Positions 1 through 7,954 of a stretch of DNA of 64,000 bases are shown in pieces. The first letter of the stretch is position 1, and each line of letters begins with the position of its first letter. Made by a program: the position numbers and the translations under genes. The notes beneath the pieces were generated by a model that did not search any database, was not told the origin of the DNA, and was given only the letters and a program-made list of their open reading frames with translations. Origin of the DNA: Marinomonas fungiae (GTDB taxonomy: Bacteria; Pseudomonadota; Gammaproteobacteria; Pseudomonadales; Marinomonadaceae); assembly GCF_001418205.1 (NCBI RefSeq), contig NZ_LIQF01000006.1, positions 62,001 to 126,000 of the forward strand, written 5' to 3'.

Positions 1-1605
1 AGACATGGCCACACGCAAACGATCACGAAATAGAAAACGGTTAGGTAGCCCCGTCAAATTGTCATAGTGAGCGATACGTTCAAGCTGGTACTCATGTTCT
101 TTGAGAGAAGTAATGTCAGAGAACAACGCCACGTAGTGGGTCAGTTCGCCAACGTTATTTTTCACTGCACTAATGGTAATTAACTCTGGATACACATCGC
201 CATTTTTACGTTTGTTCCAAATTTCTCCAGTCCACACCCCTTCTATCTGCAGGGTCTGCCACAGCTGATCGTAGAAGTCGCGATCGTGGCGACCGGACTT
301 AAGAAGATTCGGCCGCTCACCAATGACTTCGTCACGACTGTAGCCAGTAATACGGGTAAAGGCTTCGTTTACATCGATAATTTTGCCCTCTACGTTGGAG
401 ATCAAGATGCCCTCATGCAACTGCTCGTAAACACTGGCAGCCAGCGCGAGATCCACTTCACTTTGCTTTCTCGCGGTGATGTCCTGATGGGTACCAAACA
501 TATCAATGGGTTCACCTTGATCACTCCATTGAAACACTTGTCCACGATCTAATACCCAAACCCAATGGCCATCTTTATGGCGCATACGGGCTTCGCATTC
601 ATAAAAATCGGTCTCTCCGCGAAAATACGCGTTAAGAGCTTGCTCTGAATACTTAGCATCATCAGGATGTAGCAGTCTCGTCCACGTTTCGATGGATATC
701 GGACGCAGCTCTTCTACCGTGTAGCCCAACATATTGGCCCAGCGCTCATTAAAATGCGTTTTCCCTGACGGAATATTCCAATACCAAGTGCCTGTACGCG
801 TACCATTAATCACGTTTTCTAACTCTAAACGCTCCTGTTTAAGGTGCCCTTGCGTATGAGTAATGGTGTTTACCATATCTCTGACCGTGGAAACTAAGGC
901 ATCAATCTCAAGGTATGAAGAGTCCGTCAAAGTGGCACGAGGAATACCATCTTCACCACGATCAGCAATTACTTGAGTAAAGTGATTCAAAGGCTTAATA
1001 AAAATATTTTTCAGCAGCAGATATAGCGTAATCAACAAGAGCACCAGCAACGCCAAGGTAACCGCGACGGTGTTCAATAACAGGTTTTCGATATTGCTAC
1101 GCAGTATTTTATCGTTGACGTATACAAACAATTGACCAACCACCTCCCCCGTTGAGGCGTGAATATCCGTTGCTTTGACGTAATAGGCATTGTCTAAAGT
1201 GGCTTTATCGGCTGAGCTGTCTGAAGTATAGACGTGACTTTGACCTTCTCCTCCAGCCACCCGACCGGTGAGATAATGTGCTTCGCCTAAAATTTTGGCC
1301 ATATTAAAGTCGTCTACCAAGATGGCAGATAAGGCGTAGTGATTGGGGGTCAATAGCTCACTTTGTACCAGTTTTTGGTACTCATGAATTTGATAGGACT
1401 CCAGAAATGGCGACAGAATTCGACTTAAACGCCCAGCACTTTCACTCGCCTGCCCGATAATCTCAACTTCTAGCTGCTCTTTCTGGATTTGATAAAAATA
1501 CGCCGAGTTGATACAAAACACCAAAGAAACCAATAGCATGATCGCGCTGCTGACAATCAGAAATAGGGATTTCTTGTTTGCGGATTTGACTTTTCTCAAG
1601 CTCAT
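1..1605 (-). CDS. PAS-PAS-GGDEF membrane sensor, probable diguanylate cyclase (partial)
   Basis: The gene runs off the left edge; 535 residues are visible. An N-terminal membrane helix (about 10-32) is followed by a periplasmic region, a second helix (about 172-200), a HAMP-like linker, two PAS domains (about 260-375 and 385-495), and the start of a GGDEF domain recognised by DNLTGLPNRFLFRDRL. The catalytic GGDEF motif itself lies outside the window, so activity is inferred, and an additional EAL domain beyond the edge cannot be excluded. The start codon lies 12 nt after the stop of the periplasmic binding protein gene, so the two form an operon and the binding protein is a plausible ligand-dependent partner of the periplasmic domain. 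Confidence 0.85.
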   Translation of the reverse strand, partial: MSLRKVKSANKKSLFLIVSSAIMLLVSLVFCINSAYFYQIQKEQLEVEIIGQASESAGRLSRILSPFLESYQIHEYQKLVQSELLTPNHYALSAILVDDFNMAKILGEAHYLTGRVAGGEGQSHVYTSDSSADKATLDNAYYVKATDIHASTGEVVGQLFVYVNDKILRSNIENLLLNTVAVTLALLVLLLITLYLLLKNIFIKPLNHFTQVIADRGEDGIPRATLTDSSYLEIDALVSTVRDMVNTITHTQGHLKQERLELENVINGTRTGTWYWNIPSGKTHFNERWANMLGYTVEELRPISIETWTRLLHPDDAKYSEQALNAYFRGETDFYECEARMRHKDGHWVWVLDRGQVFQWSDQGEPIDMFGTHQDITARKQSEVDLALAASVYEQLHEGILISNVEGKIIDVNEAFTRITGYSRDEVIGERPNLLKSGRHDRDFYDQLWQTLQIEGVWTGEIWNKRKNGDVYPELITISAVKNNVGELTHYVALFSDITSLKEHEYQLERIAHYDNLTGLPNRFLFRDRLRVAMS

Positions 1606-1617
1606 TTTCCAATACTT

Positions 1618-2583
1618 CTAATTATCTTGGATCAAACCCAAAACATTGTGTTTAATTGTCGGTAACAATTGCTCTACATTGTGCGCGGAGACTGTTAACA
1701 CATCCAACTGCTGGATTTTAGGCACACTGATACCTTGCCAATACTGTCGCAAAGTATCCACCGCTTTGTCACCCATTAAAAAGGGTTGCTGCATCGCTGC
1801 TGCGACGAGGGTTTTCGCGCGAATCATGTCAACAAACTCAGGCTCAGCATCAAAACACACCAATAAAATCTCACCTTCTTTACCACTGTCGCGCACGCCA
1901 TCTAAGGCAGCTTGATAACGGTCTGATCCCTGTAGCCATAAGGCTTTCATATTCGGGTTTTCAACAATCAATTGCTGGGCGAATTGGTATGTCTCAGTAT
2001 AAGAAAAATCCACTTGCTGGCGAATATCGGAGGTCTTGATATCGGCTTCGGATAAAGCTTTTAGAAACCCTTCTGTGCGTAATTGACCGTTTTTACGCTG
2101 TTGCGGTATGGCAATAATGCCGACAGAACCCTGGTAATCAGAGTTCGATAACATAGTCTGCGCCAAGGCTTGCCCCAACTGGTAAGCACCATCATAGTTA
2201 TTGGATTCAATATAAGAAACAAATTCACCACCTTGGGTGCCAATGTCAGAAATCACCACCGGAATGTTGGCTTGCGCAGCCAGCCCTAAAATGGTCACCG
2301 CCGCAGAGGAATTGGTTGGCGACAGGATAATGCCGTCCACACCAGAACGAAGCGCTGCGACGGTATTTTGTAACTCTAACTTTGCACTGTTCTGTGCTGA
2401 ATAGGCTTTTATCTCATAACCAAGCTGCAAAGCATGAAACTCAGCCCCACGCCACATGGTGTTCCAAAAAGGAATACGTAAATCGGATACTAAATAAGCA
2501 ATCTTCTTGTCTGCTGCGGAAGCGTTTAACGAAAACAACCCGATCAAAATGCAGGCAATGAAGACACTAAAGCGAATCAACAT
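1618..2583 (-). CDS. Periplasmic sugar-type substrate-binding protein (Peripla_BP_4 / RbsB-like)
   Basis: This is a 321-residue protein with a clear signal peptide (hydrophobic 5-20, cleavage near ASAA-DKK). The mature part has the two-lobe type I binding-protein pattern: the start KIAYLVSDLRIPFWNTM, the segment GVDGIILSPTNSSAA, and a later GSDRYQAALDGVRDSG. No ABC permease or ATPase genes are adjacent. It is the first gene of a two-gene operon with a PAS-GGDEF sensor, which suggests it senses a ligand for signalling, as LuxP does, rather than feeding a transporter. The ligand is unknown: a sugar or an AI-2-like molecule would fit the fold. The family call is firm and the signalling role is inferred from gene order. 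Confidence 0.8.
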   Translation of the reverse strand: MLIRFSVFIACILIGLFSLNASAADKKIAYLVSDLRIPFWNTMWRGAEFHALQLGYEIKAYSAQNSAKLELQNTVAALRSGVDGIILSPTNSSAAVTILGLAAQANIPVVISDIGTQGGEFVSYIESNNYDGAYQLGQALAQTMLSNSDYQGSVGIIAIPQQRKNGQLRTEGFLKALSEADIKTSDIRQQVDFSYTETYQFAQQLIVENPNMKALWLQGSDRYQAALDGVRDSGKEGEILLVCFDAEPEFVDMIRAKTLVAAAMQQPFLMGDKAVDTLRQYWQGISVPKIQQLDVLTVSAHNVEQLLPTIKHNVLGLIQDN

Positions 2584-2924
2584 AAACCGACCACCAACAC
2601 AAAATTAGAAAACCTGAATATAACAACTGTAGAATAAAGATTTTTTATAATTCAGGAATTACAAATACCCATAAAACTGATCTATCGCAGTAAAAAAGCA
2701 CTAAATCTTTTAACTCAATTCTGTTGGACAATGCCTCATCACCGAAAAGCGGCATTTGATCGAACATATCGCCACATAAGTGAAGGCTCGATCCAGCGGA
2801 GCTTCCGTGAAAAATTAATTGGGGGCCTCGGGAATCTAATCGACTTAGAGACGGGTCGAGGATCGGCCAACCATTTGTGATTTAAGCAGATCCTCCAGAG
2901 GCTACAATGTCCGCAAATCGCCCG
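2584..2924. other. Intergenic region, no gene seen
   Basis: This is 341 bp between the binding-protein operon and the HTH regulator. It is AT-rich on the left, where the binding-protein promoter should lie. The right half is more GC-rich, with degenerate repeats around GGGTCGAGGATCGG that resemble the GGGTCGAGGACCGC string near 26175. I find no ORF or convincing hairpin. Confidence 0.4.
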
Positions 2925-3368
2925 TTAACGAATATTTATTTTGCAGTGATGATTTTCAGGGTGGCTTTCTGCTCCAAAGTCCGTCGACATTTGCCAACGG
3001 TGGAGTGTTTTTAGCTGTTCAAGCAGTAAAGCTTTATTTCTAGGTGATAGCTCATGAAATAGCGTCAACAGATCATTTGCATCAAAGCTCAAATGAACAT
3101 GGTTCATACTTTCATGGCATAGCATTGCCGTTTGATCCTCTAGAAAACTAGGGATGCTTGCAATTGGCTGTTCACACGCGGCATAGAGAGTAGAAGGCGT
3201 GGTGTCTAGTGCCTTAGCGATTTTCAGCAATACCTTTTGCGAAGGCTGCCGTAATCCCTTTTCAATGCGCGAAACATTGCTGGTAGCAATCTCCGCCTCT
3301 AGAGCAATCTGCTCTTGTGTCATTTTACGCTGTTTACGTAAAACCTTAATAACGTAGCCAATATTCAT
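2925..3368 (-). CDS. Cro/CI-type HTH transcriptional regulator
   Basis: An N-terminal HTH_3 domain (about residues 5-60 from the chosen start) reads VLRKQRKMTQEQIALEAEI followed by ATSNVSRIEKGLRQPS, a textbook helix-turn-helix with the next helix after it. The remaining ~80 residues are helical and unrecognised. The open frame extends to a TTG at 3410, but that extension would translate through the first copy of a palindromic operator array, so I prefer the ATG at 3368. No strong ribosome binding site decides it. The gene is divergent from the EAL protein gene and the TTGCC-N5-GGCAA array lies between them, so it is probably autoregulated and probably also controls the EAL gene. Confidence 0.8.
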   Translation of the reverse strand: MNIGYVIKVLRKQRKMTQEQIALEAEIATSNVSRIEKGLRQPSQKVLLKIAKALDTTPSTLYAACEQPIASIPSFLEDQTAMLCHESMNHVHLSFDANDLLTLFHELSPRNKALLLEQLKTLHRWQMSTDFGAESHPENHHCKINIR

Positions 3369-3387
3369 ATCAGGATTATCCGTATTT

Positions 3388-3494
3388 TTTTGCCTTCTCG
3401 GCAAAACCAATAAGGCAAATTACTCGATATTTTTTGCCATCAAGGCAAAATCAGTAGGGCAAAACGCTTGACATTTATTGCCCGTAAGGCAATA
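3388..3494. promoter_or_regulatory. Tandem operator-like array, 44-bp period
   Basis: Three 19-bp palindromes of the form TTTTGCC-N5-GGCAAAA lie at 3388-3406, 3432-3450 and 3476-3494 (the last is TATTGCC-N5-GGCAATA). Their centres (3397, 3441, 3485) are exactly 44 bp apart. An extra half-site GGCAAA follows 14 bp after the first two palindromes (3414, 3458). The spacers are not conserved. The array fills the divergent promoter region between the HTH regulator and the EAL gene, and is most simply read as binding sites for that regulator. Confidence 0.7.
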
Positions 3495-3578
3495 TTGGCG
3501 ATATTGATAATCTTTGTCGTTTAGCTAAGGCAGAGATCAGCTTACCGTGAATATTTCTGCATGCAGTAAAGCATTTTG

Positions 3579-4757
3579 ATGGATAGTTTGGTGAATACTA
3601 CTGATAGCGATTGTGAGACTGATTGGAAATCGTTACAAGAAACGAAAAGATGCTTTATTGTATTAGATAGTAATCATTCTGTGGTTTTTTGTAACGAACT
3701 ACTGAATGCAACCTACTCCCCCTTTCTTAAACGCTACTTGCCCCCTTCCAATTGTTTATGGCTAGAGTCAGAACAGCGCTATTTTTACTTTAGCGAGTTC
3801 CATAAAAAAGTTGGTGAAGATATCGACCTTATATTTACTGACAAAAATCATAATTCGACCCATTTAAAATTATGGGTAGAGCCACTAGAAGTTTCAAATG
3901 AGCAATATTTAAACGTTAAGCTCATTGATCAAATCCCAACATCTCAAAAAAACGGATCGCTATCATCCGATACACTGATCCAAGAATTAGTGCACGATGT
4001 TTATAGTGGGAAGCTTTCCGTTCATTATCAACCACAGATCAACATTAGCAACAATGGTTTATATGGCGTGGAAGCATTAACAAGATGGCACAAAGATGAA
4101 GGCACTTTAATCAGTCCAGATGTCTTTATTCCGCTCGCTGAAAAGTACCATTTTATCGCAGAGTTAGATCTCTGGATATTTGATCACGTATGCCAACAAT
4201 TAACAAAGTGGGAGTCTAAGGGCATAGAAGTCCCTATCACCTCTGTTAATTTCTCCCCTATGAGCTTCAATGACATAAAAACACACGAGAGAATTCTAAA
4301 TATCCTAAAGCAAAATAATATTTCGCCAGATAGGATCACCATAGAGGTCACAGAGAGTAATAAAATAACATGCTGCAGTTTGGTGATTGATGGCATCAAT
4401 AACCTTCATAGCACTGGCATAAAAATATCACTGGATGATTTTGGAATAGGTCACTCAAACTTCAGCCGAATCGCCAAAATTCCTGTCTCTCAAATCAAAC
4501 TGGATCGATCTTTTGTGTTAAATCTACCCGGTAAAATTTATACAGAAATCAGTGTTTCGACACTGTCCATTGGGCAAAACCTTGGGCTCTCTGTTGTTGC
4601 GGAAGGTGTTGAAAATATCGATCAACTGGAAATGTTACGGCGCATGGGATACCAGATATTTCAGGGTTACTTCTTTTCCAAGCCACTACCAGAGGTAGAA
4701 TTTGAGCAATGGTTTTTTGACAAGATAAAAAATCATTGCGCACAAAATAACGACTGA
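3579..4757 (+). CDS. EAL-domain c-di-GMP phosphodiesterase
   Basis: This is a protein of about 392 residues. The N-terminal ~125 residues hold a PAS-like sensor segment (CFIVLDSNHSVVFCNELL) that I cannot assign firmly. The EAL domain fills about 130-385 and keeps the metal and substrate residues: EAL in GVEALTRW, the N of VNFSP, the E of EVTES, DD in LDDFGIGHS, the K of IKLDRSF, the E of VAEGVEN, and the Q of QGYFFSKPLP. It should therefore hydrolyse c-di-GMP. There is no membrane segment, so it is cytoplasmic. A TTG lies directly before the ATG used here. The gene is divergent from an HTH regulator across the palindrome array and is probably controlled by it. Confidence 0.9.
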   Translation: MDSLVNTTDSDCETDWKSLQETKRCFIVLDSNHSVVFCNELLNATYSPFLKRYLPPSNCLWLESEQRYFYFSEFHKKVGEDIDLIFTDKNHNSTHLKLWVEPLEVSNEQYLNVKLIDQIPTSQKNGSLSSDTLIQELVHDVYSGKLSVHYQPQINISNNGLYGVEALTRWHKDEGTLISPDVFIPLAEKYHFIAELDLWIFDHVCQQLTKWESKGIEVPITSVNFSPMSFNDIKTHERILNILKQNNISPDRITIEVTESNKITCCSLVIDGINNLHSTGIKISLDDFGIGHSNFSRIAKIPVSQIKLDRSFVLNLPGKIYTEISVSTLSIGQNLGLSVVAEGVENIDQLEMLRRMGYQIFQGYFFSKPLPEVEFEQWFFDKIKNHCAQNND

Positions 4758-4839
4758 AATCAGTCTCAGACATTCTAAGTCAGACATTTCTCAATATCCG
4801 TCTAACAGCAGGACTCTTCTTAAGCATATGGAGAATGGC

Positions 4840-5757
4840 TTACTCAAAGCCCGGAGGACATTTGTCTGCAACCTCTTTCACCAGCTCTCGAATCTTCTTA
4901 ATCGCCAGCGTCATTTGGCCATGGGGGGACATCGCCAAGGCTAAATAGCGTTTTATACCTGGCGCGATAATACGGGACATAGACAATCCTAGGGATTTCT
5001 TAGCCGCTTCGCTGGCGTACGCCCCTAGCATGGCATAGCAATCATTCGATTTCACGGCGTGTGTTTGTAACGACAGCGAGTCGGCCTCTAACACTACGTT
5101 TAATGTCACATCATAACGCCGTGCTAACACGTCAAGCCGGTCACGCCAACTGCTTGGGCGACAGAACATGGTTAATGGCAGTCCATCTAATTGACTGAAC
5201 TCAATCGTGGGATGAGCGGTAATCGGGCTGTTTGGCGGGCCGACAAGAAAGGTCGCGGTGTCTCTTAAGTACAGGTCGCCGCTTCTATTGTCCTCTGAAT
5301 GTCTAAAAAGTAAGGCTAAATCGACACGCCCCTCCTCTAACCAGCTTTCTAACTGATTGCCTTGCGCTTCCCTAACTTCCAATTGGATATCAGGATAGCG
5401 CTCCTTTGATAACCGATACACTTCGCTTAACCACGGGGCTGCAGTAGAAGGCAAAACCGCCAATTTCACCTTACCAATAGGAAGGCCGCTACTGTTTCGA
5501 ATATTGTTCTCAAGTTGCTCTGTATGCTGTAGCCAGCGCCGAATTTCAGGCTCTAAGCGACGCCCCATATCAGTTAACTCTACTCCCCTTCCTGTGCGAA
5601 CAAAGAGTTGGCAGTTAAATTCTTCCTCGATGGCCTTAATTTGACGGCTGATTTGAGGTTGGCTGGTTCCCCACATCGCTGCAACTTTACTTAGACTGCC
5701 CAATTCGCAGACATCTATAAATGTTTTCCATGTTAGATAATTCACATCGCCACCCAT
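4840..5757 (-). CDS. LysR-family transcriptional regulator
   Basis: The protein has 305 residues, typical for the family. The N-terminal winged helix (about 8-65) reads FIDVCELGSLSKVAAMWGTSQPQISRQIKAIEEEF, shown here in two parts: the scanning region, then QPQISRQIKAIEEEF as recognition helix. The effector-binding domain follows from about 95 (KVKLAVLPSTAAPWLSEVY). It is divergent from the DapA-family and TAXI TRAP genes with 125 bp between starts, the usual arrangement for a LysR activator of its neighbours. The inducer is presumably the transported compound, which I cannot name. Confidence 0.9.
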   Translation of the reverse strand: MGGDVNYLTWKTFIDVCELGSLSKVAAMWGTSQPQISRQIKAIEEEFNCQLFVRTGRGVELTDMGRRLEPEIRRWLQHTEQLENNIRNSSGLPIGKVKLAVLPSTAAPWLSEVYRLSKERYPDIQLEVREAQGNQLESWLEEGRVDLALLFRHSEDNRSGDLYLRDTATFLVGPPNSPITAHPTIEFSQLDGLPLTMFCRPSSWRDRLDVLARRYDVTLNVVLEADSLSLQTHAVKSNDCYAMLGAYASEAAKKSLGLSMSRIIAPGIKRYLALAMSPHGQMTLAIKKIRELVKEVADKCPPGFE

Positions 5758-5882
5758 ACAATAAATGCATATCAGAAATACTATATTTACAGTATTAACA
5801 TATCAAAACAAGTCCTACTCTTTCTGTGTGTTCTTTGAACAACCCCAAAAAAATAAATCCAAAATAATGATAGGTATTCAGA
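5758..5882. promoter_or_regulatory. Divergent LysR-type promoter region
   Basis: This is an AT-rich 125-bp gap between the LysR gene and the DapA-family gene. It contains the interrupted dyads typical of such regions, for example ACTATATTTACAGTATT near 5778-5795, where a T-N11-A type LysR box would be expected. The exact operator is not proven. Confidence 0.4.
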
Positions 5883-6809
5883 ATGAGCAAAATTGATATA
5901 GATCTTCGCGGCCTTAACCCAGCACCCGTTACCCCATTTAATCGCGATGGTTCAGTAGATTACAACGCCATTCAACGCTTAGGAGCATGGCTCAAAAGTA
6001 TTGACGGTGTGAAAAGTCTGACTGTTCTAGGCCACGCTGGTGAAGGTACTTTCCTATCTGAGAAAGAGCAGATGAAAGTCATCGAAGCGTTTGTTGAATC
6101 GGTAAACGATGACATTCCAATCATCGCCGGTATTACTCGCGAAGGTACTGAGGTGGCTGCAGCGGAATGTCGTAATGCCATTGAAGCCGGCGCAAAAGCA
6201 GGCTTAATGTACCCATCACATGGTTGGCTTCGTTTTGGTTACCAAAAAGGTGCGCCACAAGATAAATACCGCACCTGCTACGAAGAAAGCGGACTTCCTT
6301 TGATCCTATTCCAATACCCTGATGTGACAAAATGTACTTACGACCTAGAAACGCAGCTGGATATTGCGGCTCAACCAGGTGTGTTCGCTATGAAAAACGG
6401 TGTACGTAACATGAAACGCTGGGATACAGAAATCCCTGTCATCCGCGCTGAACGCCCTGACTTACAAATCTTAAGCTGTCACGACGAATACTTACTTCAC
6501 ACCATGTTTGATGTGGATGGATTGCTAGTTGGTTACGGTAACGTTGCCCCTGAACTGTTAGTCGAACTTATCAAGGCAGGTAAAGCTCAGGACTATCCAA
6601 GAGCTCGAGCAATTCATGATAAGCTTTTGCCCGTTACTAAAAACGTTTATCACCGTGGTTCGCATATGGAAGGCACGGTTGCGTTGAAACACGCCCTAGT
6701 CGCTCGTGGCATTCTTGAACATGCAACGGTACGTTCTCCTTTGTTGCCGTTGGCTGAAGGTGCGGACGTTGAGATTAAACAAGCCTTGCAAGCAGCGGGC
6801 ATCATTTAA
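5883..6809 (+). CDS. DapA/N-acetylneuraminate lyase-family aldolase or dehydratase
   Basis: This 308-residue class I aldolase is of the DHDPS/NAL superfamily. The Schiff-base lysine is in FAMKNGV (about 172) and the catalytic tyrosine in LFQYPD. The substrate loop that reads GTTGE in true DapA is GHAGEG here, so it is unlikely to be the housekeeping dihydrodipicolinate synthase. Members of this superfamily act on 2-keto acids, such as 2-keto-3-deoxy sugars, sialic acid, hydroxyproline-derived keto acids and 5-keto-4-deoxyglucarate. It is the first gene of a likely operon with a TAXI TRAP transporter, so it probably degrades the imported acid or a product of it. The family is certain and the substrate is not. 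Confidence 0.85.
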   Translation: MSKIDIDLRGLNPAPVTPFNRDGSVDYNAIQRLGAWLKSIDGVKSLTVLGHAGEGTFLSEKEQMKVIEAFVESVNDDIPIIAGITREGTEVAAAECRNAIEAGAKAGLMYPSHGWLRFGYQKGAPQDKYRTCYEESGLPLILFQYPDVTKCTYDLETQLDIAAQPGVFAMKNGVRNMKRWDTEIPVIRAERPDLQILSCHDEYLLHTMFDVDGLLVGYGNVAPELLVELIKAGKAQDYPRARAIHDKLLPVTKNVYHRGSHMEGTVALKHALVARGILEHATVRSPLLPLAEGADVEIKQALQAAGII

Positions 6810-6854
6810 TGACAGGCGTACTCATATAGCTAAAATTTTAAAAAACTTATAAAG

Positions 6855-6883
6855 CTTCTAGGGTGGTTTATCTACCCTAGAAG
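6855..6883 (+). terminator. Intra-operon hairpin
   Basis: A perfect 10-bp stem, CTTCTAGGGT/ACCCTAGAAG with a 9-nt loop, lies between the aldolase gene and the TRAP binding-protein gene. There is no U-tract after it, so it is more likely an attenuator or mRNA-stability hairpin than a full terminator. It would allow high expression of the downstream binding protein. Confidence 0.55.
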
Positions 6884-6897
6884 AATAGGAGAACCCA

Positions 6898-7893
6898 ATG
6901 ATAAAAATAAGTAACAAGTTTTCTCTATTCCTGTCTGCAATGGTATTAAGCAGCCTCTCAGTCTCGGCCTCGGCCGAGAAATTGCGTTTAGGCTCAATGC
7001 CAGTCGGCTCTGGGTGGTATGTCGGTGCTGCCGCCATCCAAAAGATGGTCGAAGAAAGCGACTCTGATTTAGATATTGAGATTCTCGCTCGAGGGGGCGG
7101 TGTCGCGAACCCTATGGTGGTGGATGCAGGCAAAGCTCAGCTAGCCATTTCTAATGTGGCAACTTCACAATGGGCTGTTGAAGGCATGTTGCTGTATAAC
7201 GGCCGCAAAGCCACCAACATACGCTCACTTGTGGGCGGCTTAAACCCGGTGTATATCGGCGCCATTGTCCGCAAAGATTTTATGGCCGAAAATGGCTTCC
7301 ATACTTTGGATGACATCTTAAGCTCAGGAAAACCGATCAACATCATGATGAAGCCCGCTGGCTCCAACATCCCGCCCGTCGTTGAAACGATTCTTGCTCT
7401 TTATGACTTGGACAAAAAGAAACTGGAGTCTCAAGGCGGTAGCATTATTCAAGTGGATTCTTCTCAGATGTCGGGACTGATGCGTGATAAACGTGTCGAC
7501 CTGTATTTTGATACAGTTTTAAGAGGTCATCCAACCATCACTGAAATTAGTTTGACTGGGGATGTCGAGTTCTTAGACATGTCAGAAAAAGCCATTGCCG
7601 CATTTACTTCAATAGGTCTAACAAAAGGCACCTATGGCAAATGGTTCGACTCGCAAACAGGTGAGAATATTGGCGGAGATTTCGGAACTCATTTAATCGC
7701 TAACGCTAATTTGAGTGACGACAAAGCTTACAAAATCACCAAATTAGTCGTAGAAAATATGGATCGACTCAGTGAAGACTTTAAAGCTTGGAAAGCCTTC
7801 AAATTAGAAGATGCGGCCTTGCCTGAAAAAAATGGTATTCCACTTCATCCTGGTGCCATTCGTTATTACAAGGAAATAGGCTTATTGCCATGA
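6898..7893 (+). CDS. TAXI-family TRAP transporter solute-binding protein
   Basis: The protein has 331 residues and a signal peptide (1-26, cleavage near SASA-EKL). The mature start LRLGSMPVGSGWYVGAAA and the segment GKAQLAISNVATSQWAVEG are the TAXI family signature (immunogenic 31-kDa-like). It binds an organic acid in the periplasm and delivers it to the fused TRAP permease encoded 61 bp downstream. A good ribosome binding site (AGGAG) precedes the ATG. Together with the DapA-family enzyme it suggests uptake and breakdown of one acidic substrate. Confidence 0.9.
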   Translation: MIKISNKFSLFLSAMVLSSLSVSASAEKLRLGSMPVGSGWYVGAAAIQKMVEESDSDLDIEILARGGGVANPMVVDAGKAQLAISNVATSQWAVEGMLLYNGRKATNIRSLVGGLNPVYIGAIVRKDFMAENGFHTLDDILSSGKPINIMMKPAGSNIPPVVETILALYDLDKKKLESQGGSIIQVDSSQMSGLMRDKRVDLYFDTVLRGHPTITEISLTGDVEFLDMSEKAIAAFTSIGLTKGTYGKWFDSQTGENIGGDFGTHLIANANLSDDKAYKITKLVVENMDRLSEDFKAWKAFKLEDAALPEKNGIPLHPGAIRYYKEIGLLP

Positions 7894-7954
7894 GGATACT
7901 TTAAGCAAACGTCCTTATTACCAAACAATAAATATAAATATTTGGTGTAATACT

